The position numbers and the translations under genes were made by a program. The notes under the pieces were generated by a model. It was not told the DNA's origin, did not search any database, and was given only the letters and a program-made list of their open reading frames with translations. From Nitrospirota bacterium (GTDB lineage Bacteria; Nitrospirota; 9FT-COMBO-42-15; HDB-SIOI813): a stretch of 20,791 nucleotides of DNA. Shown here in pieces: positions 12,488 to 20,553 of this stretch; the stretch's first letter is position 1; every line of letters starts with the position of its first letter. The DNA lies in NCBI GenBank assembly GCA_016234155.1, contig JACRGZ010000140.1, forward strand, positions 1 through 20,791, in the 5' to 3' direction.

Positions 12488-15400
12488 ATGCCTAAGCGCA
12501 CTGACATAAAGAAGATACTCCTTATAGGTTCCGGCCCCATTGTCATAGGGCAGGGATGTGAATTTGACTATTCAGGGACGCAGGCAACTAAGGCCCTTAA
12601 GGAAGAGGGATACGAGGTTGTGCTGGTAAATAGTAATCCTGCCACCATCATGACGGATCCGCAGGTTGCTGATAAGACCTACATTGAACCCATAACCCCT
12701 GAAATTGTGGAGATGATAATTGAGAGGGAGAGACCGGATGCACTACTTCCTACCATGGGAGGACAGACTGCCCTTAATGTCGCTTCAGAACTCTTCCGCA
12801 GGGGGGTGTTGAGCAAATATAATGTCGAACTTATAGGCGCTAAATATGAGTCTATAGATAAGGCAGAAGACAGAGAAAAGTTCAAGGAGGCTATGAAGAA
12901 GATAGGACTCTCTGTGCCTGAAAGTGGTTTCGCCTATTCAATAGAAGAGGCTTCTAAGGTAATAGGGCATGTGGGATTTCCGGCCATTATCAGGCCATCC
13001 TTTACACTCGGTGGGACAGGTGGAGGCATTGCATATAATATTGAGGAGTATGAGGAGATTGTAAAGTTGGGGCTTGATGCAAGCCCTATAAAGGAGATCC
13101 TTATAGAGCGGTCACTTCTTGGATGGAAGGAATATGAGCTCGAGGTGATGCGGGACCTTGCTGATAATGTGGTAATCATCTGTTCTATAGAAAACTTCGA
13201 TCCGATGGGTATCCATACAGGAGACAGCATCACGGTAGCGCCTGCCCAGACCCTCACTGACAAAGAGTATCAGATAATGCGTAATGCGGCTATCAAGATC
13301 ATAAGGGAGATAGGAGTAGACACCGGCGGATCAAACATACAGTTTGCAGTAAATCCCCGTGATGGTGAAATGATGGTCATAGAGATGAACCCGAGGGTCT
13401 CAAGGAGCTCTGCCCTTGCATCTAAGGCCACAGGTTTTCCTATTGCAAAGATAGCAGCAAAGTTATCTATTGGATATACACTCGATGAGATACGGAATGA
13501 TATAACGCGTGTTACACCGGCATCGTTTGAACCTATGATCGACTATGTGGTTGTGAAGATACCAAGGTTTACCTTTGAGAAATTCCCGCAGGCCGACCAG
13601 ACGCTTACTACACAGATGAAGTCTGTAGGCGAGGTGATGTCAATAGGGAGGACATTCAAAGAGGCATTGCAGAAGGCCATAAGGTCACTGGAGATTGATA
13701 GGTATGGATTTGAGAGTCTTGTAGTCGTAGCAGGTAGCGCCGACCTTTATGGTCGGCACCAGGAGCCAGAAGTAAGTAGGGACATACCTTCAGGTATGTC
13801 CTCTCAACAGACAGCAGAAACGATGGAGCATATACAGGAACGGCTCAAGACCCCAAACTGGGAAAGGCTATGGTATATTGCAGATGCGATTAGATGCGGG
13901 ATGAGCGTGGAAGAGATAAACAGGCTGTCGAACATAGATCTGTGGTTCATGGAGCAGATCAGGGAGATAGTAGAGCTGGAGAGAGAGATAGTAAGAAGTA
14001 AGAAGTTAGAAGTAAGAAGTAAGAAGTTTGAATCTCTCCTTCGCAGGGCCAAGGAGTTTGGATTCGCAGACCATCGAATTGCTGAATTAATAGACATGAG
14101 AGAAGAGGAGATAAGAAAACTTAGAGAAGAACTTGAAGTATTTCCTGTATATAAACGGGTAGACACATGTGCGGCGGAGTTTGATGCCTATACCCCATAT
14201 CTTTATTCAACATACGAAAGTGAATGTGAAGCGCAGCCCACAGATAGAAAGAAGGTGGTCATCCTCGGTGGAGGTCCAAACAGGATAGGTCAGGGCATAG
14301 AGTTCGACTACTGCTGTGTACATGGCGCCTTTGCCCTTAAAGAAGATGGATATGAGACTATAATGGTAAATTGTAATCCCGAGACCGTAAGTACAGACTA
14401 TGACACCTCCGACAGACTCTACTTTGAACCGTTAACAGAGGAGGATGTGTTAAACATTATACGCACAGAAAAACCGGAAGGGGTAATAGTACAATTTGGT
14501 GGACAGACCCCGTTAAAGCTTGCAGTCCCTCTGGAAAGGGCCGGTGTTAAGATACTTGGCACTTCTCCGGATGCGATAGACAGGGCAGAAGATCGTGAGA
14601 GATTTCGCGGCCTGCTTCATAAACTCGACCTCATGCAGCCTGCAAGCGGGATAGCAAGGTCATATGCGGAGGCTGCATCAATTGCAAAGGAGATTGGATA
14701 TCCCGTGCTTGTAAGGCCATCCTATGTGCTTGGCGGGCGGGCTATGGAGATTGTATATGACGAGCATGGCCTCGGAGAGTATATGACACGCGCAGTCAAG
14801 GCATCCCCCAAACACCCGGTACTGATAGATAAATATCTCGAAGACGCGATTGAGGTAGATGTTGATGCAATCTCGGATGGCAACGAGGTAGTAATAGGCG
14901 GGATAATGGAACATATAGAAGAGGCCGGTGTACATTCAGGCGATAGTGCATGCTCACTCCCCCCGTTTTCTCTATCTCCTGATATTATGGGTAAAATAAA
15001 GGAGCAAACTTATGCACTGGCAAGAGAACTTGATGTAATAGGCCTCATGAATATACAGTTTGCCGTTAAAGATGGCATTGTATTTATATTAGAGGTCAAC
15101 CCGAGGGCGTCACGGACAGTACCTTTTGTAAGCAAGGCCATAGGTGTACCGCTGGCAAAGCTGGCGGCTAAGGTGATGACAGGAAGAAGGCTTAAGGAGC
15201 TTGGATTCACAAAGGAGAAGGCTGTGGAACACGTTGCAGTAAAAGAGGCTGTCTTCCCGTTTTCAAAATTCCCGGGTGTTGATACACTCCTGGGCCCTGA
15301 GATGAAGTCCACCGGTGAGGTAATGGGGATAGATACAGACTTCGCTACGGCCTTTGCCAAGTCACAAACTGCCGCATCATCTGCACTTCCATTGTCGGGA

Positions 15401-15790
15401 ACTGTATTCATCAGTGTAAAGGACAGAGACAAGCAGGCATCGGTTGATATCGCACAAAGACTCCACAAAATAGGTTTCAGGATTGAGGCTACGAGGGGTA
15501 CGGCAGGGTATCTGCAAGATAACGGCATCCCTGCCCTGATTGTGAATAAGGTTAAAGAGGGGAGGCCACATATAGTAGATCATATAAAGAACGGTGACAT
15601 TGTCCTTGTTATAAACACCGTTGGCGACATGAAATCAAAGAATGATTCTTATTCCATAAGGAGGAGCGCCCTGGTGAAGGGTGTCCCTTATTATACTACG
15701 CTTGCCGGGGCAAAGGCAGCAGTTAGCGGTATAGATGCCCTTAAAAAAAGGAGTGTTGAAATAAAGAGCTTACAAGAGTATCATGATTAG
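12488..15790 (+). CDS. carB: Carbamoyl-phosphate synthase large chain
   Basis: CarB makes carbamoyl phosphate from bicarbonate, ATP and ammonia supplied by CarA. The 1100-residue protein has both synthetase halves. The first starts MPKRTDIKKILLIGSGPIVI, with EMNPRVSRSSALASKATGFP in its ATP-grasp domain. The second starts KKVVILGGGPNRIGQGIEFD, with EVNPRASRTVPFVSKAIG. A C-terminal MGS-like allosteric domain runs from about residue 960 on. It is about 27 residues longer than E. coli CarB, mostly from insertions at residues about 414-445 (SADLYGRHQEPEVSRDIPSG) and 501-514 (VRSKKLEVRSKKF). Both inserts are encoded by dispersed repeats and fall in the oligomerisation region between the two halves. 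Confidence 0.97.
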   Translation: MPKRTDIKKILLIGSGPIVIGQGCEFDYSGTQATKALKEEGYEVVLVNSNPATIMTDPQVADKTYIEPITPEIVEMIIERERPDALLPTMGGQTALNVASELFRRGVLSKYNVELIGAKYESIDKAEDREKFKEAMKKIGLSVPESGFAYSIEEASKVIGHVGFPAIIRPSFTLGGTGGGIAYNIEEYEEIVKLGLDASPIKEILIERSLLGWKEYELEVMRDLADNVVIICSIENFDPMGIHTGDSITVAPAQTLTDKEYQIMRNAAIKIIREIGVDTGGSNIQFAVNPRDGEMMVIEMNPRVSRSSALASKATGFPIAKIAAKLSIGYTLDEIRNDITRVTPASFEPMIDYVVVKIPRFTFEKFPQADQTLTTQMKSVGEVMSIGRTFKEALQKAIRSLEIDRYGFESLVVVAGSADLYGRHQEPEVSRDIPSGMSSQQTAETMEHIQERLKTPNWERLWYIADAIRCGMSVEEINRLSNIDLWFMEQIREIVELEREIVRSKKLEVRSKKFESLLRRAKEFGFADHRIAELIDMREEEIRKLREELEVFPVYKRVDTCAAEFDAYTPYLYSTYESECEAQPTDRKKVVILGGGPNRIGQGIEFDYCCVHGAFALKEDGYETIMVNCNPETVSTDYDTSDRLYFEPLTEEDVLNIIRTEKPEGVIVQFGGQTPLKLAVPLERAGVKILGTSPDAIDRAEDRERFRGLLHKLDLMQPASGIARSYAEAASIAKEIGYPVLVRPSYVLGGRAMEIVYDEHGLGEYMTRAVKASPKHPVLIDKYLEDAIEVDVDAISDGNEVVIGGIMEHIEEAGVHSGDSACSLPPFSLSPDIMGKIKEQTYALARELDVIGLMNIQFAVKDGIVFILEVNPRASRTVPFVSKAIGVPLAKLAAKVMTGRRLKELGFTKEKAVEHVAVKEAVFPFSKFPGVDTLLGPEMKSTGEVMGIDTDFATAFAKSQTAASSALPLSGTVFISVKDRDKQASVDIAQRLHKIGFRIEATRGTAGYLQDNGIPALIVNKVKEGRPHIVDHIKNGDIVLVINTVGDMKSKNDSYSIRRSALVKGVPYYTTLAGAKAAVSGIDALKKRSVEIKSLQEYHD
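13734..13801 (+). repeat. Two hairpin repeats inserted in frame in carB
   Basis: The 24-bp unit at 13734-13757 carries GCCGACC-TTTAT-GGTCGGC and is the same unit that ends pyrC (9443-9466), with one base changed. It is followed by GGACATACC (13780-13788)-TTCA-GGTATGTCC (13793-13801), a perfect 9-bp stem. Together they account for most of the extra residues relative to E. coli CarB. Confidence 0.83.
13990..14028 (+). repeat. AGTAAGA tandem repeat inside carB
   Basis: A run of 7- to 10-bp units built on AGTAAGAAGT encodes VRSKKLEVRSKKF of CarB. Its complement occurs in the signal-peptide region of modA (1377-1404), so the same dispersed repeat lies in two unrelated genes. Confidence 0.75.
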
Positions 15791-15818
15791 GCAAGGGAAT
15801 ATCGTAAAAGTTCAGCTA

Positions 15819-15928
15819 ACCGCAGAGACGCAGAGGCGCTGAGTATGGAAATTAATCAAATAACAGAAAAGATAAAGCGTATTGCGAGTAGACTCTAAAT
15901 TTTCTCTGCGTCTTTGCGTCTCTGCGGT
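15819..15928. repeat. CCGCAGAGACGC inverted repeat between carB and greA
   Basis: CCGCAGAGACGCAGAG (15820-15835) is matched by CTTTGCGTCTCTGCGG (15912-15927), 15 of 16 bases complementary. The pair brackets a short open frame at 15845-15898. Inverted arms of this sequence are, from memory, common around GxxExxY genes in environmental genomes. Confidence 0.72.
15845..15898 (+). pseudogene. Possible 5' remnant of a GxxExxY (PD-(D/E)XK_3) gene
   Basis: The frame MEINQITEKI-KRIASRL-stop begins like GxxExxY-family proteins, which typically open with a N-x-ITEKIIG motif, and then departs after ten residues. It is bracketed by inverted CCGCAGAGACGC arms. I infer an internally deleted cassette that has kept its flanks and start. 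The matching stretch is short. Confidence 0.38.
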
Positions 15929-15963
15929 GAACTATTACGGAATATCTGCATCAAATGGCCATT

Positions 15964-16075
15964 CCCTCTCCCCACCCCCCTCCATATCCTCCCCCCACAA
16001 GGGGGGGGAGGAAAAAGGTGGGGGGGTGATTTACAGGGGGAGAGGGTTAGAGCCTGCCCTGAACTTGTTTCAGGG
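15964..16075. repeat. Nested G/C-run hairpins upstream of greA
   Basis: CCTCCCCCC (15988-15996)-ACAA pairs with GGGGGGAGG (16003-16011). Outer arms CCCTCTCCCC (15964-15973) and GGGGGAGAGGG (16036-16046) extend the fold. A separate hairpin, CCCTGAA (16057-16063) with TTCAGGG (16069-16075), follows. With the CCGCAGAGACGC arms, this fills most of the 310-bp carB-greA gap. No promoter or T-tract terminator was seen there. Confidence 0.7.
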
Positions 16076-16100
16076 GTGAGGGGGCACAAGGAATTTTCAG

Positions 16101-16574
16101 ATGACAAGGCCAATCACAAGAGAAGGTTATCAGAAACTTCAAGAAGAACTTGATAAATTTAAAAAAGTAGAACGGTCTAAAAATATCAAGGATATAGCAG
16201 AGGCAAGGGCGCATGGTGACCTTTCCGAGAATGCAGAGTATGCGGCGGCCAAGGAGCGTCAGTCTTTTATAGCGGGACGTATACTAGATTTAGAACACAA
16301 GCTTGCTACTGCAGAGATTATTGATCCGGCAATGCTTGTTTCTGATAAGGTTGTCTTTGGCGCTACAGTAGCGCTCCTTGATCTTTTAAAAGGAGAGCCC
16401 AGGAAATATACTATAGTAGGTGAAGACGAGGTGGACATTAAAAATGGAAGGATATCCCATAGCTCTCCTGTCGGCAGGGCGCTTATAGGTAACAAGGTCG
16501 GAGATGTAGTTACAATAAAGGCGCCTGCCGGTGAAAGGGAGTATGAGATACAGGGGATATCTTTTGGCGAATGA
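16101..16574 (+). CDS. greA: Transcription elongation factor GreA
   Basis: GreA enters the RNA polymerase secondary channel and stimulates cleavage of backtracked RNA. The 157-residue length is normal. The N-terminal coiled-coil begins ITREGYQKLQEELDKFK and carries the acidic tip DLSENAEYAAAKERQSFIAG. The C-terminal FKBP-like domain includes ISHSSPVGRALIGNKVGD. AAGGA is eight bases before the ATG, and the stop overlaps the pyrK start by 4 bp. Linkage of greA to carB and pyr genes is known in several bacteria. Confidence 0.97.
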   Translation: MTRPITREGYQKLQEELDKFKKVERSKNIKDIAEARAHGDLSENAEYAAAKERQSFIAGRILDLEHKLATAEIIDPAMLVSDKVVFGATVALLDLLKGEPRKYTIVGEDEVDIKNGRISHSSPVGRALIGNKVGDVVTIKAPAGEREYEIQGISFGE

Positions 16575-17368
16575 GGGCAAGGGTAATATCAAATCTATGT
16601 ATCAAGGGGTCTTACTATAAACTCACCATTAAACCTTCCACAAGTATAAGAGCCATAGCCGGTCAATTTTTGATGATACGGCCTGCTGCGTATCAGGCTT
16701 TTTATGAACCGCTTTTACCACGGCCTTTCAGTATTCACAGATTAAGCCCTGACGGAAACTTAGAGATATTATATAAAGTGGTGGGAAAGGGGACTGCCAT
16801 TTTAGCCAGATGTGGCAATAATGATGAAATAGACTTCCTCGGACCACTCGGTAATGGCTTCCCGGTTAGGCTCACGAAGGGATCTTCAGGGGAAATCCTG
16901 ATAGTGGCAGGTGGAATAGGCGTTGCCCCTATGCTGTACCTTACCGAATCATTAAGGGCATCTTGTCCGGAAAAGAGGGTCATCGTGTTCGAAGGAGGAA
17001 GAGAAACGGTGGACCTGCTCTGTGTTGAGGAGTTAAAGAAAATTGCCACAGAGGTGATACTTGCTACACAGGATGGCTCAACAGGCATTAAGGGATATGT
17101 TACGGAGGCGCTTGAGTGGTACTTGCATAAACGCTCGTCAGAAATGCAGGCCACTGTTTACGCATGCGGCCCCAATCCGATGTTGAAAAGAATAGCAGAG
17201 ATTGTATACCCATTAAATGTAGATACATACTTCTCCCTTGAGGCAACAATGGCATGTGGTATAGGGCTCTGCATGGGATGCGCCGTAAAGAGAAAGGGCG
17301 GAGGGTATTTTCTTGTGTGCAAAGACGGGCCTGTGTTTAGAGGGGAGACCATAGATTTTGATTTTTGA
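16571..17368 (+). CDS. pyrK: Dihydroorotate dehydrogenase B, electron transfer subunit
   Basis: PyrK carries FAD and a [2Fe-2S] cluster and passes electrons from PyrD to NAD. The 265-residue protein has a ferredoxin-reductase-like FAD domain (RPFSIHRLSP near residue 52), an NAD domain (IVAGGIGVAPMLYL) and the C-terminal cluster site with Cys229, Cys234, Cys237 and Cys250 (C-x4-C-x2-C-x12-C). Its ATG overlaps the greA stop. A miniature element now separates it from pyrD; its last codons contain the target duplication TTTTGATT. Confidence 0.95.
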   Translation: MRARVISNLCIKGSYYKLTIKPSTSIRAIAGQFLMIRPAAYQAFYEPLLPRPFSIHRLSPDGNLEILYKVVGKGTAILARCGNNDEIDFLGPLGNGFPVRLTKGSSGEILIVAGGIGVAPMLYLTESLRASCPEKRVIVFEGGRETVDLLCVEELKKIATEVILATQDGSTGIKGYVTEALEWYLHKRSSEMQATVYACGPNPMLKRIAEIVYPLNVDTYFSLEATMACGIGLCMGCAVKRKGGGYFLVCKDGPVFRGETIDFDF

Positions 17369-17560
17369 TTGTAACTACTCAGCATATTGAATAACTTAAT
17401 GATAATGAATAACACTAAACAAAAAATGAAAAATGTTTAAGTGTTTTTCTGCGTCTCTTTTAGTTCTTTGAGGCAAATTTTCATTATTCATTTCTTGTTA
17501 TATGTTTTTTTATTTTCTTGAGGATCAAAAATAACACCTGCTGAGTAGTTACTTTTGATT
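17363..17560. mobile_element. 182-bp IS66-like miniature element between pyrK and pyrD
   Basis: GTAACTACTCAGCA (17371-17384) and its exact reverse complement TGCTGAGTAGTTAC (17539-17552) bound a 182-bp AT-rich non-coding segment, flanked by the 8-bp direct repeat TTTTGATT (17363-17370, 17553-17560). Ends starting GTAA with an 8-bp duplication are the hallmark of the IS66 family. Subterminal AATGAATAA/TTATTCATT is a second inverted pair. Removing the element and one TTTTGATT leaves pyrK and pyrD 8 bp apart. Confidence 0.9.
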
Positions 17561-17566
17561 TATATT

Positions 17567-18478
17567 ATGCCTGACCTTTCCATAGAAATAGCCGGCATAA
17601 AACTTCGGAATCCTGTCCTGCTTGCCTCCGGCACAGCAGGGTACGGGGAAGATATTGCAAGATATTGTGACCTGAACAGGGTAGGGGCTATTATAACAAA
17701 AGGGATAGCGCTGAAACCAACCCCAGGGAATCCCCCGCCACGCATATGTGAAACCCCCGCAGGTATGCTGAATGCCATAGGCCTGCCGAATGTTGGTGTC
17801 GATACATTTATAAAAGAGAATATCCCTTTCCTCAAAAAATTTGATACCAGGGTAATTGTAAACATATTCGGTGCCACTGTTGATGAATATGGAGAGGTTG
17901 CAGGGTCTTTTACCGGCGTAGAGGGTGTTCATGGACTTGAGGTCAATATATCATGCCCAAACATTAAAGAGGGGGGGATCGCCTTTGGCACTGACTTGGA
18001 AGCAACACGCCGGGTAGTCCGCACTGTCAGAAGGTCTACCACCCTGCCTGTCATAATAAAGTTATCTCCTAACGTAACTGATATAATCCCCTTTGCCATG
18101 GTCTGTAAAGATGAAGGGGCGGATGCCATCTCAATGATTAATACACTGCTTGGAATGTCTATAGATACAGAGACGTGGAAACCCAGGCTTGCCAATATTA
18201 CGGGTGGACTATCAGGACCTGCTATTAAACCTGTAGCCGTGAGGATGGTATGGCAGGTATATAATGCCGTAGATATACCTATAATAGGGATGGGAGGGAT
18301 AACTACCACCGGGGATGCAGTAGAATTTTTTCTTGCCGGTACATCCGCTGTAGCCGTGGGCACCGCAAATTTCCTGAATCCCAATGTCTCAATTGAGATA
18401 ATAGATGGGCTGGGCAGGTATCTTGAAGAAAGAGGGATAGATAGTATCAGGGGACTTATAGGGGCGGTTAAGATTTGA
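17567..18478 (+). CDS. pyrD: Dihydroorotate dehydrogenase B (NAD+), catalytic subunit
   Basis: PyrD oxidises dihydroorotate to orotate using FMN and works with PyrK. The 303-residue class 1B enzyme has NPVLLASGTAGYG near the N-terminus, the NAIGLPNVGVD FMN region, the catalytic loop VNISCPNIKEGG with Cys130 as base, and the glycine-rich phosphate loops GMGGITTTGDA and GTANFLNP. The ATG at 17567 is chosen by family alignment. A TTG at 17555 in the duplicated TTTTGATT would add four residues. No Shine-Dalgarno is visible upstream, perhaps because the miniature element displaced the original one. Confidence 0.96.
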   Translation: MPDLSIEIAGIKLRNPVLLASGTAGYGEDIARYCDLNRVGAIITKGIALKPTPGNPPPRICETPAGMLNAIGLPNVGVDTFIKENIPFLKKFDTRVIVNIFGATVDEYGEVAGSFTGVEGVHGLEVNISCPNIKEGGIAFGTDLEATRRVVRTVRRSTTLPVIIKLSPNVTDIIPFAMVCKDEGADAISMINTLLGMSIDTETWKPRLANITGGLSGPAIKPVAVRMVWQVYNAVDIPIIGMGGITTTGDAVEFFLAGTSAVAVGTANFLNPNVSIEIIDGLGRYLEERGIDSIRGLIGAVKI

Positions 18479-19275
18479 GTATTATAACCCTTACAACAGA
18501 CTTTGGCCTCAAAGACCCATTTGCCGGTATGATGAAGGGGGTTATATATAACATAAACAGCAACGTAAAGATAGTAGACATATCGCATGGGATAGGGAAT
18601 CAGGATATAATTGAAGGGGCCTTTGTAATAGGTCATTCATACGGATATTTTCCTAAAAATACCATTCATGTGGTGGTAGTAGACCCCGGGGTTGGCAGCC
18701 GCAGAAGACCTGTTCTTGTGACTGCATCAGGTCATTATTTCATAGGCCCCGATAATGGCGTACTGTCCGTTGTCATTGCGGGGGATACTGGCTCAAGGGT
18801 TTTTGTGATTACTGCAGAACAGTATTTCCTGAGGAGCGTGGGCGCTACATTTCAGGGACGGGACGTTTTTGCCCCTGTAGCGGCATGGCTGGCCAAAGGG
18901 GGAGAACCACATCACTTTGGCCGTGAAATCTCAGATTATGCCAGTATAGAGATTCCAAAACCAATTAAGGATAGTGATTCCATGAAGGGTGAGGTCATTT
19001 ATATTGACCGATTTGGGAATTTGATTACCAATATTACTTATAGAGACTTAGAGGATATGCAAAAAATGGATGTCCCGGCGTCATCACCCTCGGTCAGGAT
19101 TTGTGGGATTGAGATGACAGGCATTAAAAGATATTATGCGGAGGCAGAGGGGGATGAGACAGCGCCTATTATTAACAGTTTTGGTTTGCTTGAGATATAC
19201 AGATATATAGGTGATGCGTCAAAGGCTCTTAATGCCGGGAAAGGTGATGCCATAGAAGTACAATATGGATCCTAA
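18475..19275 (+). CDS. SAM hydroxide adenosyltransferase (DUF62 / chlorinase-fluorinase superfamily)
   Basis: Members of this family hydrolyse S-adenosylmethionine to adenosine and methionine; halogenating relatives are rare. The start is a TTG at 18475 overlapping the pyrD stop (TTGA); no ATG occurs before residue 19, and the product then begins MSIITLTTDFGLKDPFAGMM, the family's N-terminus. VDISHGI, VVVVDPGVGSRRRPV and FIGPDNGVLS follow, and the C-terminal barrel includes YIDRFGNLITNI. The 266-residue length fits. Position after pyrD suggests co-transcription, though a direct role in pyrimidine synthesis is unknown. Confidence 0.92.
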   Translation: MSIITLTTDFGLKDPFAGMMKGVIYNINSNVKIVDISHGIGNQDIIEGAFVIGHSYGYFPKNTIHVVVVDPGVGSRRRPVLVTASGHYFIGPDNGVLSVVIAGDTGSRVFVITAEQYFLRSVGATFQGRDVFAPVAAWLAKGGEPHHFGREISDYASIEIPKPIKDSDSMKGEVIYIDRFGNLITNITYRDLEDMQKMDVPASSPSVRICGIEMTGIKRYYAEAEGDETAPIINSFGLLEIYRYIGDASKALNAGKGDAIEVQYGS

Positions 19276-20308
19276 TCTAAAAAGCATACTAATACCATCA
19301 ATAATAACCCTTATATCCGTCTCCATATTATTATTTATCAGGAGTATCGCCTTCAGGTTACTCCACAGGTGGGCTGAAAAGACAGAGACCGATATTGATA
19401 ACATAATTATCAGGTCATTCAAGACGCCTTCGATCTACTGGATGGTCGCTATAGGCCTGTACATAGGTCTTGGCATATCAGAGATTCCGGAAAAGTATAT
19501 CTTTTACCTTAGTAAGGCAATCCATGTAATAGTTATACTATCAATAGCCATTGCATCCGCCAACCTATCGGGAAAGATATTTACCCATTATGTCCAGAAG
19601 TCAAACCTCCCCATACCAACCACAGGTCTTGTGTACAGTATATTAAAGGGTACTATACTTGTCCTGGGCATTTTAATCGCCCTTACTGTCCTTGGGGTTT
19701 CAATCACGCCTCTTATTACCGCTCTGGGTGTTGGAGGTCTCGCAGTTGCCCTTGCACTACAGGATACACTGGCGAACCTCTTTGCAGGGATACATATATT
19801 AGTAGAAAAGTCAATCAGGGTTGGTGACTTTATAAGACTTGAAACAGGACAGGAAGGTTATGTAGAAGACATTACCTGGAGGACAACGAGGATAAGGATG
19901 CTTCAAAATAATATGGTCATAATCCCTAATAATAAACTCTCCCAGAGTGTCGTCACTAATTACTACCTGCCTGAAAAGAGGATGGCAATAACCATCCCTG
20001 TAAACGTCAGTTATGCCTCTGACCCGGATAAGGTTGAGAGGATTCTTCTGGAAGAGGTGTTGAAGGGGGCAGGGGATATCCCAGGATTACTAAAGGACCC
20101 CGTGCCTGCCGTGAGGCTTATACCCGGATTTGGAGAGAATTCCCTTGATTTCACCATTATTTGCCATGTACGGGAATTTGCTGATCAGCAACCTGTGCAA
20201 CATGAGTTAAGAAAGCGGATTTTAAAAAGGTTTAAAGAAGAGGGGATAGAGATACCCTTTCCTCATCGTATTGTGTATGTAAGAGAGGAAACGGATTGGA
20301 AAAAATAA
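19265..20308 (+). CDS. MscS-family mechanosensitive ion channel
   Basis: This inner-membrane channel opens under membrane tension to release solutes. The 347-residue protein has about five hydrophobic helices: residues ~6-27, ~58-78, ~83-106, ~125-150, and the pore helix ~152-178 containing the small-residue pattern ALGVGGLAVALALQDTLANLFAG. The MscS beta domain (VGDFIRLETGQEGYVEDITW, RTTRIRMLQNNMVIIPNNKL) and the C-terminal alpha-beta domain follow. It has two more helices than E. coli MscS, like the YnaI type. The start overlaps the preceding gene by 11 bp, so it belongs to the same transcript. No terminator is evident after it. Confidence 0.94.
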   Translation: MDPNLKSILIPSIITLISVSILLFIRSIAFRLLHRWAEKTETDIDNIIIRSFKTPSIYWMVAIGLYIGLGISEIPEKYIFYLSKAIHVIVILSIAIASANLSGKIFTHYVQKSNLPIPTTGLVYSILKGTILVLGILIALTVLGVSITPLITALGVGGLAVALALQDTLANLFAGIHILVEKSIRVGDFIRLETGQEGYVEDITWRTTRIRMLQNNMVIIPNNKLSQSVVTNYYLPEKRMAITIPVNVSYASDPDKVERILLEEVLKGAGDIPGLLKDPVPAVRLIPGFGENSLDFTIICHVREFADQQPVQHELRKRILKRFKEEGIEIPFPHRIVYVREETDWKK

Positions 20309-20553
20309 GAGCAAAAAATTCGTGTAAGTCTTTGCGTTCTACATCAGCAGATATTCACAGGCTTTCCTGCAAATCCATTTTTCAATCTCTGGATAATGTC
20401 ATCTACAAATCCTTTATCAAGCCATTTATGTAAGTTCATGCGTCTGTATATTTGCACAGTCTTTCATAACAGATAGCAAAAGCCAGAAGGATACCAATGA
20501 GCCTTATTGAAGGGGTAGTTCATTAATAAATCGGAATGAAACTCTTGTGCTGG
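20309..20553. other. Intergenic region after mscS
   Basis: This 245-bp gap contains no RNA gene, promoter or terminator that I can support. A minus-strand frame of 31 codons (20344-20439) encodes MNLHKWLDKGFVDDIIQRL and onward, and may be a fragment of a lost gene, but it is too short to assign. Confidence 0.4.

Noticed and set aside
17929..18636. 235-codon minus-strand frame opposite pyrD and the SAM hydrolase
   Set aside because: It is antisense to two well-supported genes and crosses their boundary.
20344..20439. 31-codon minus-strand frame after mscS
   Set aside because: It is too short to assign and has no ribosome site or motif that I can support as a gene.
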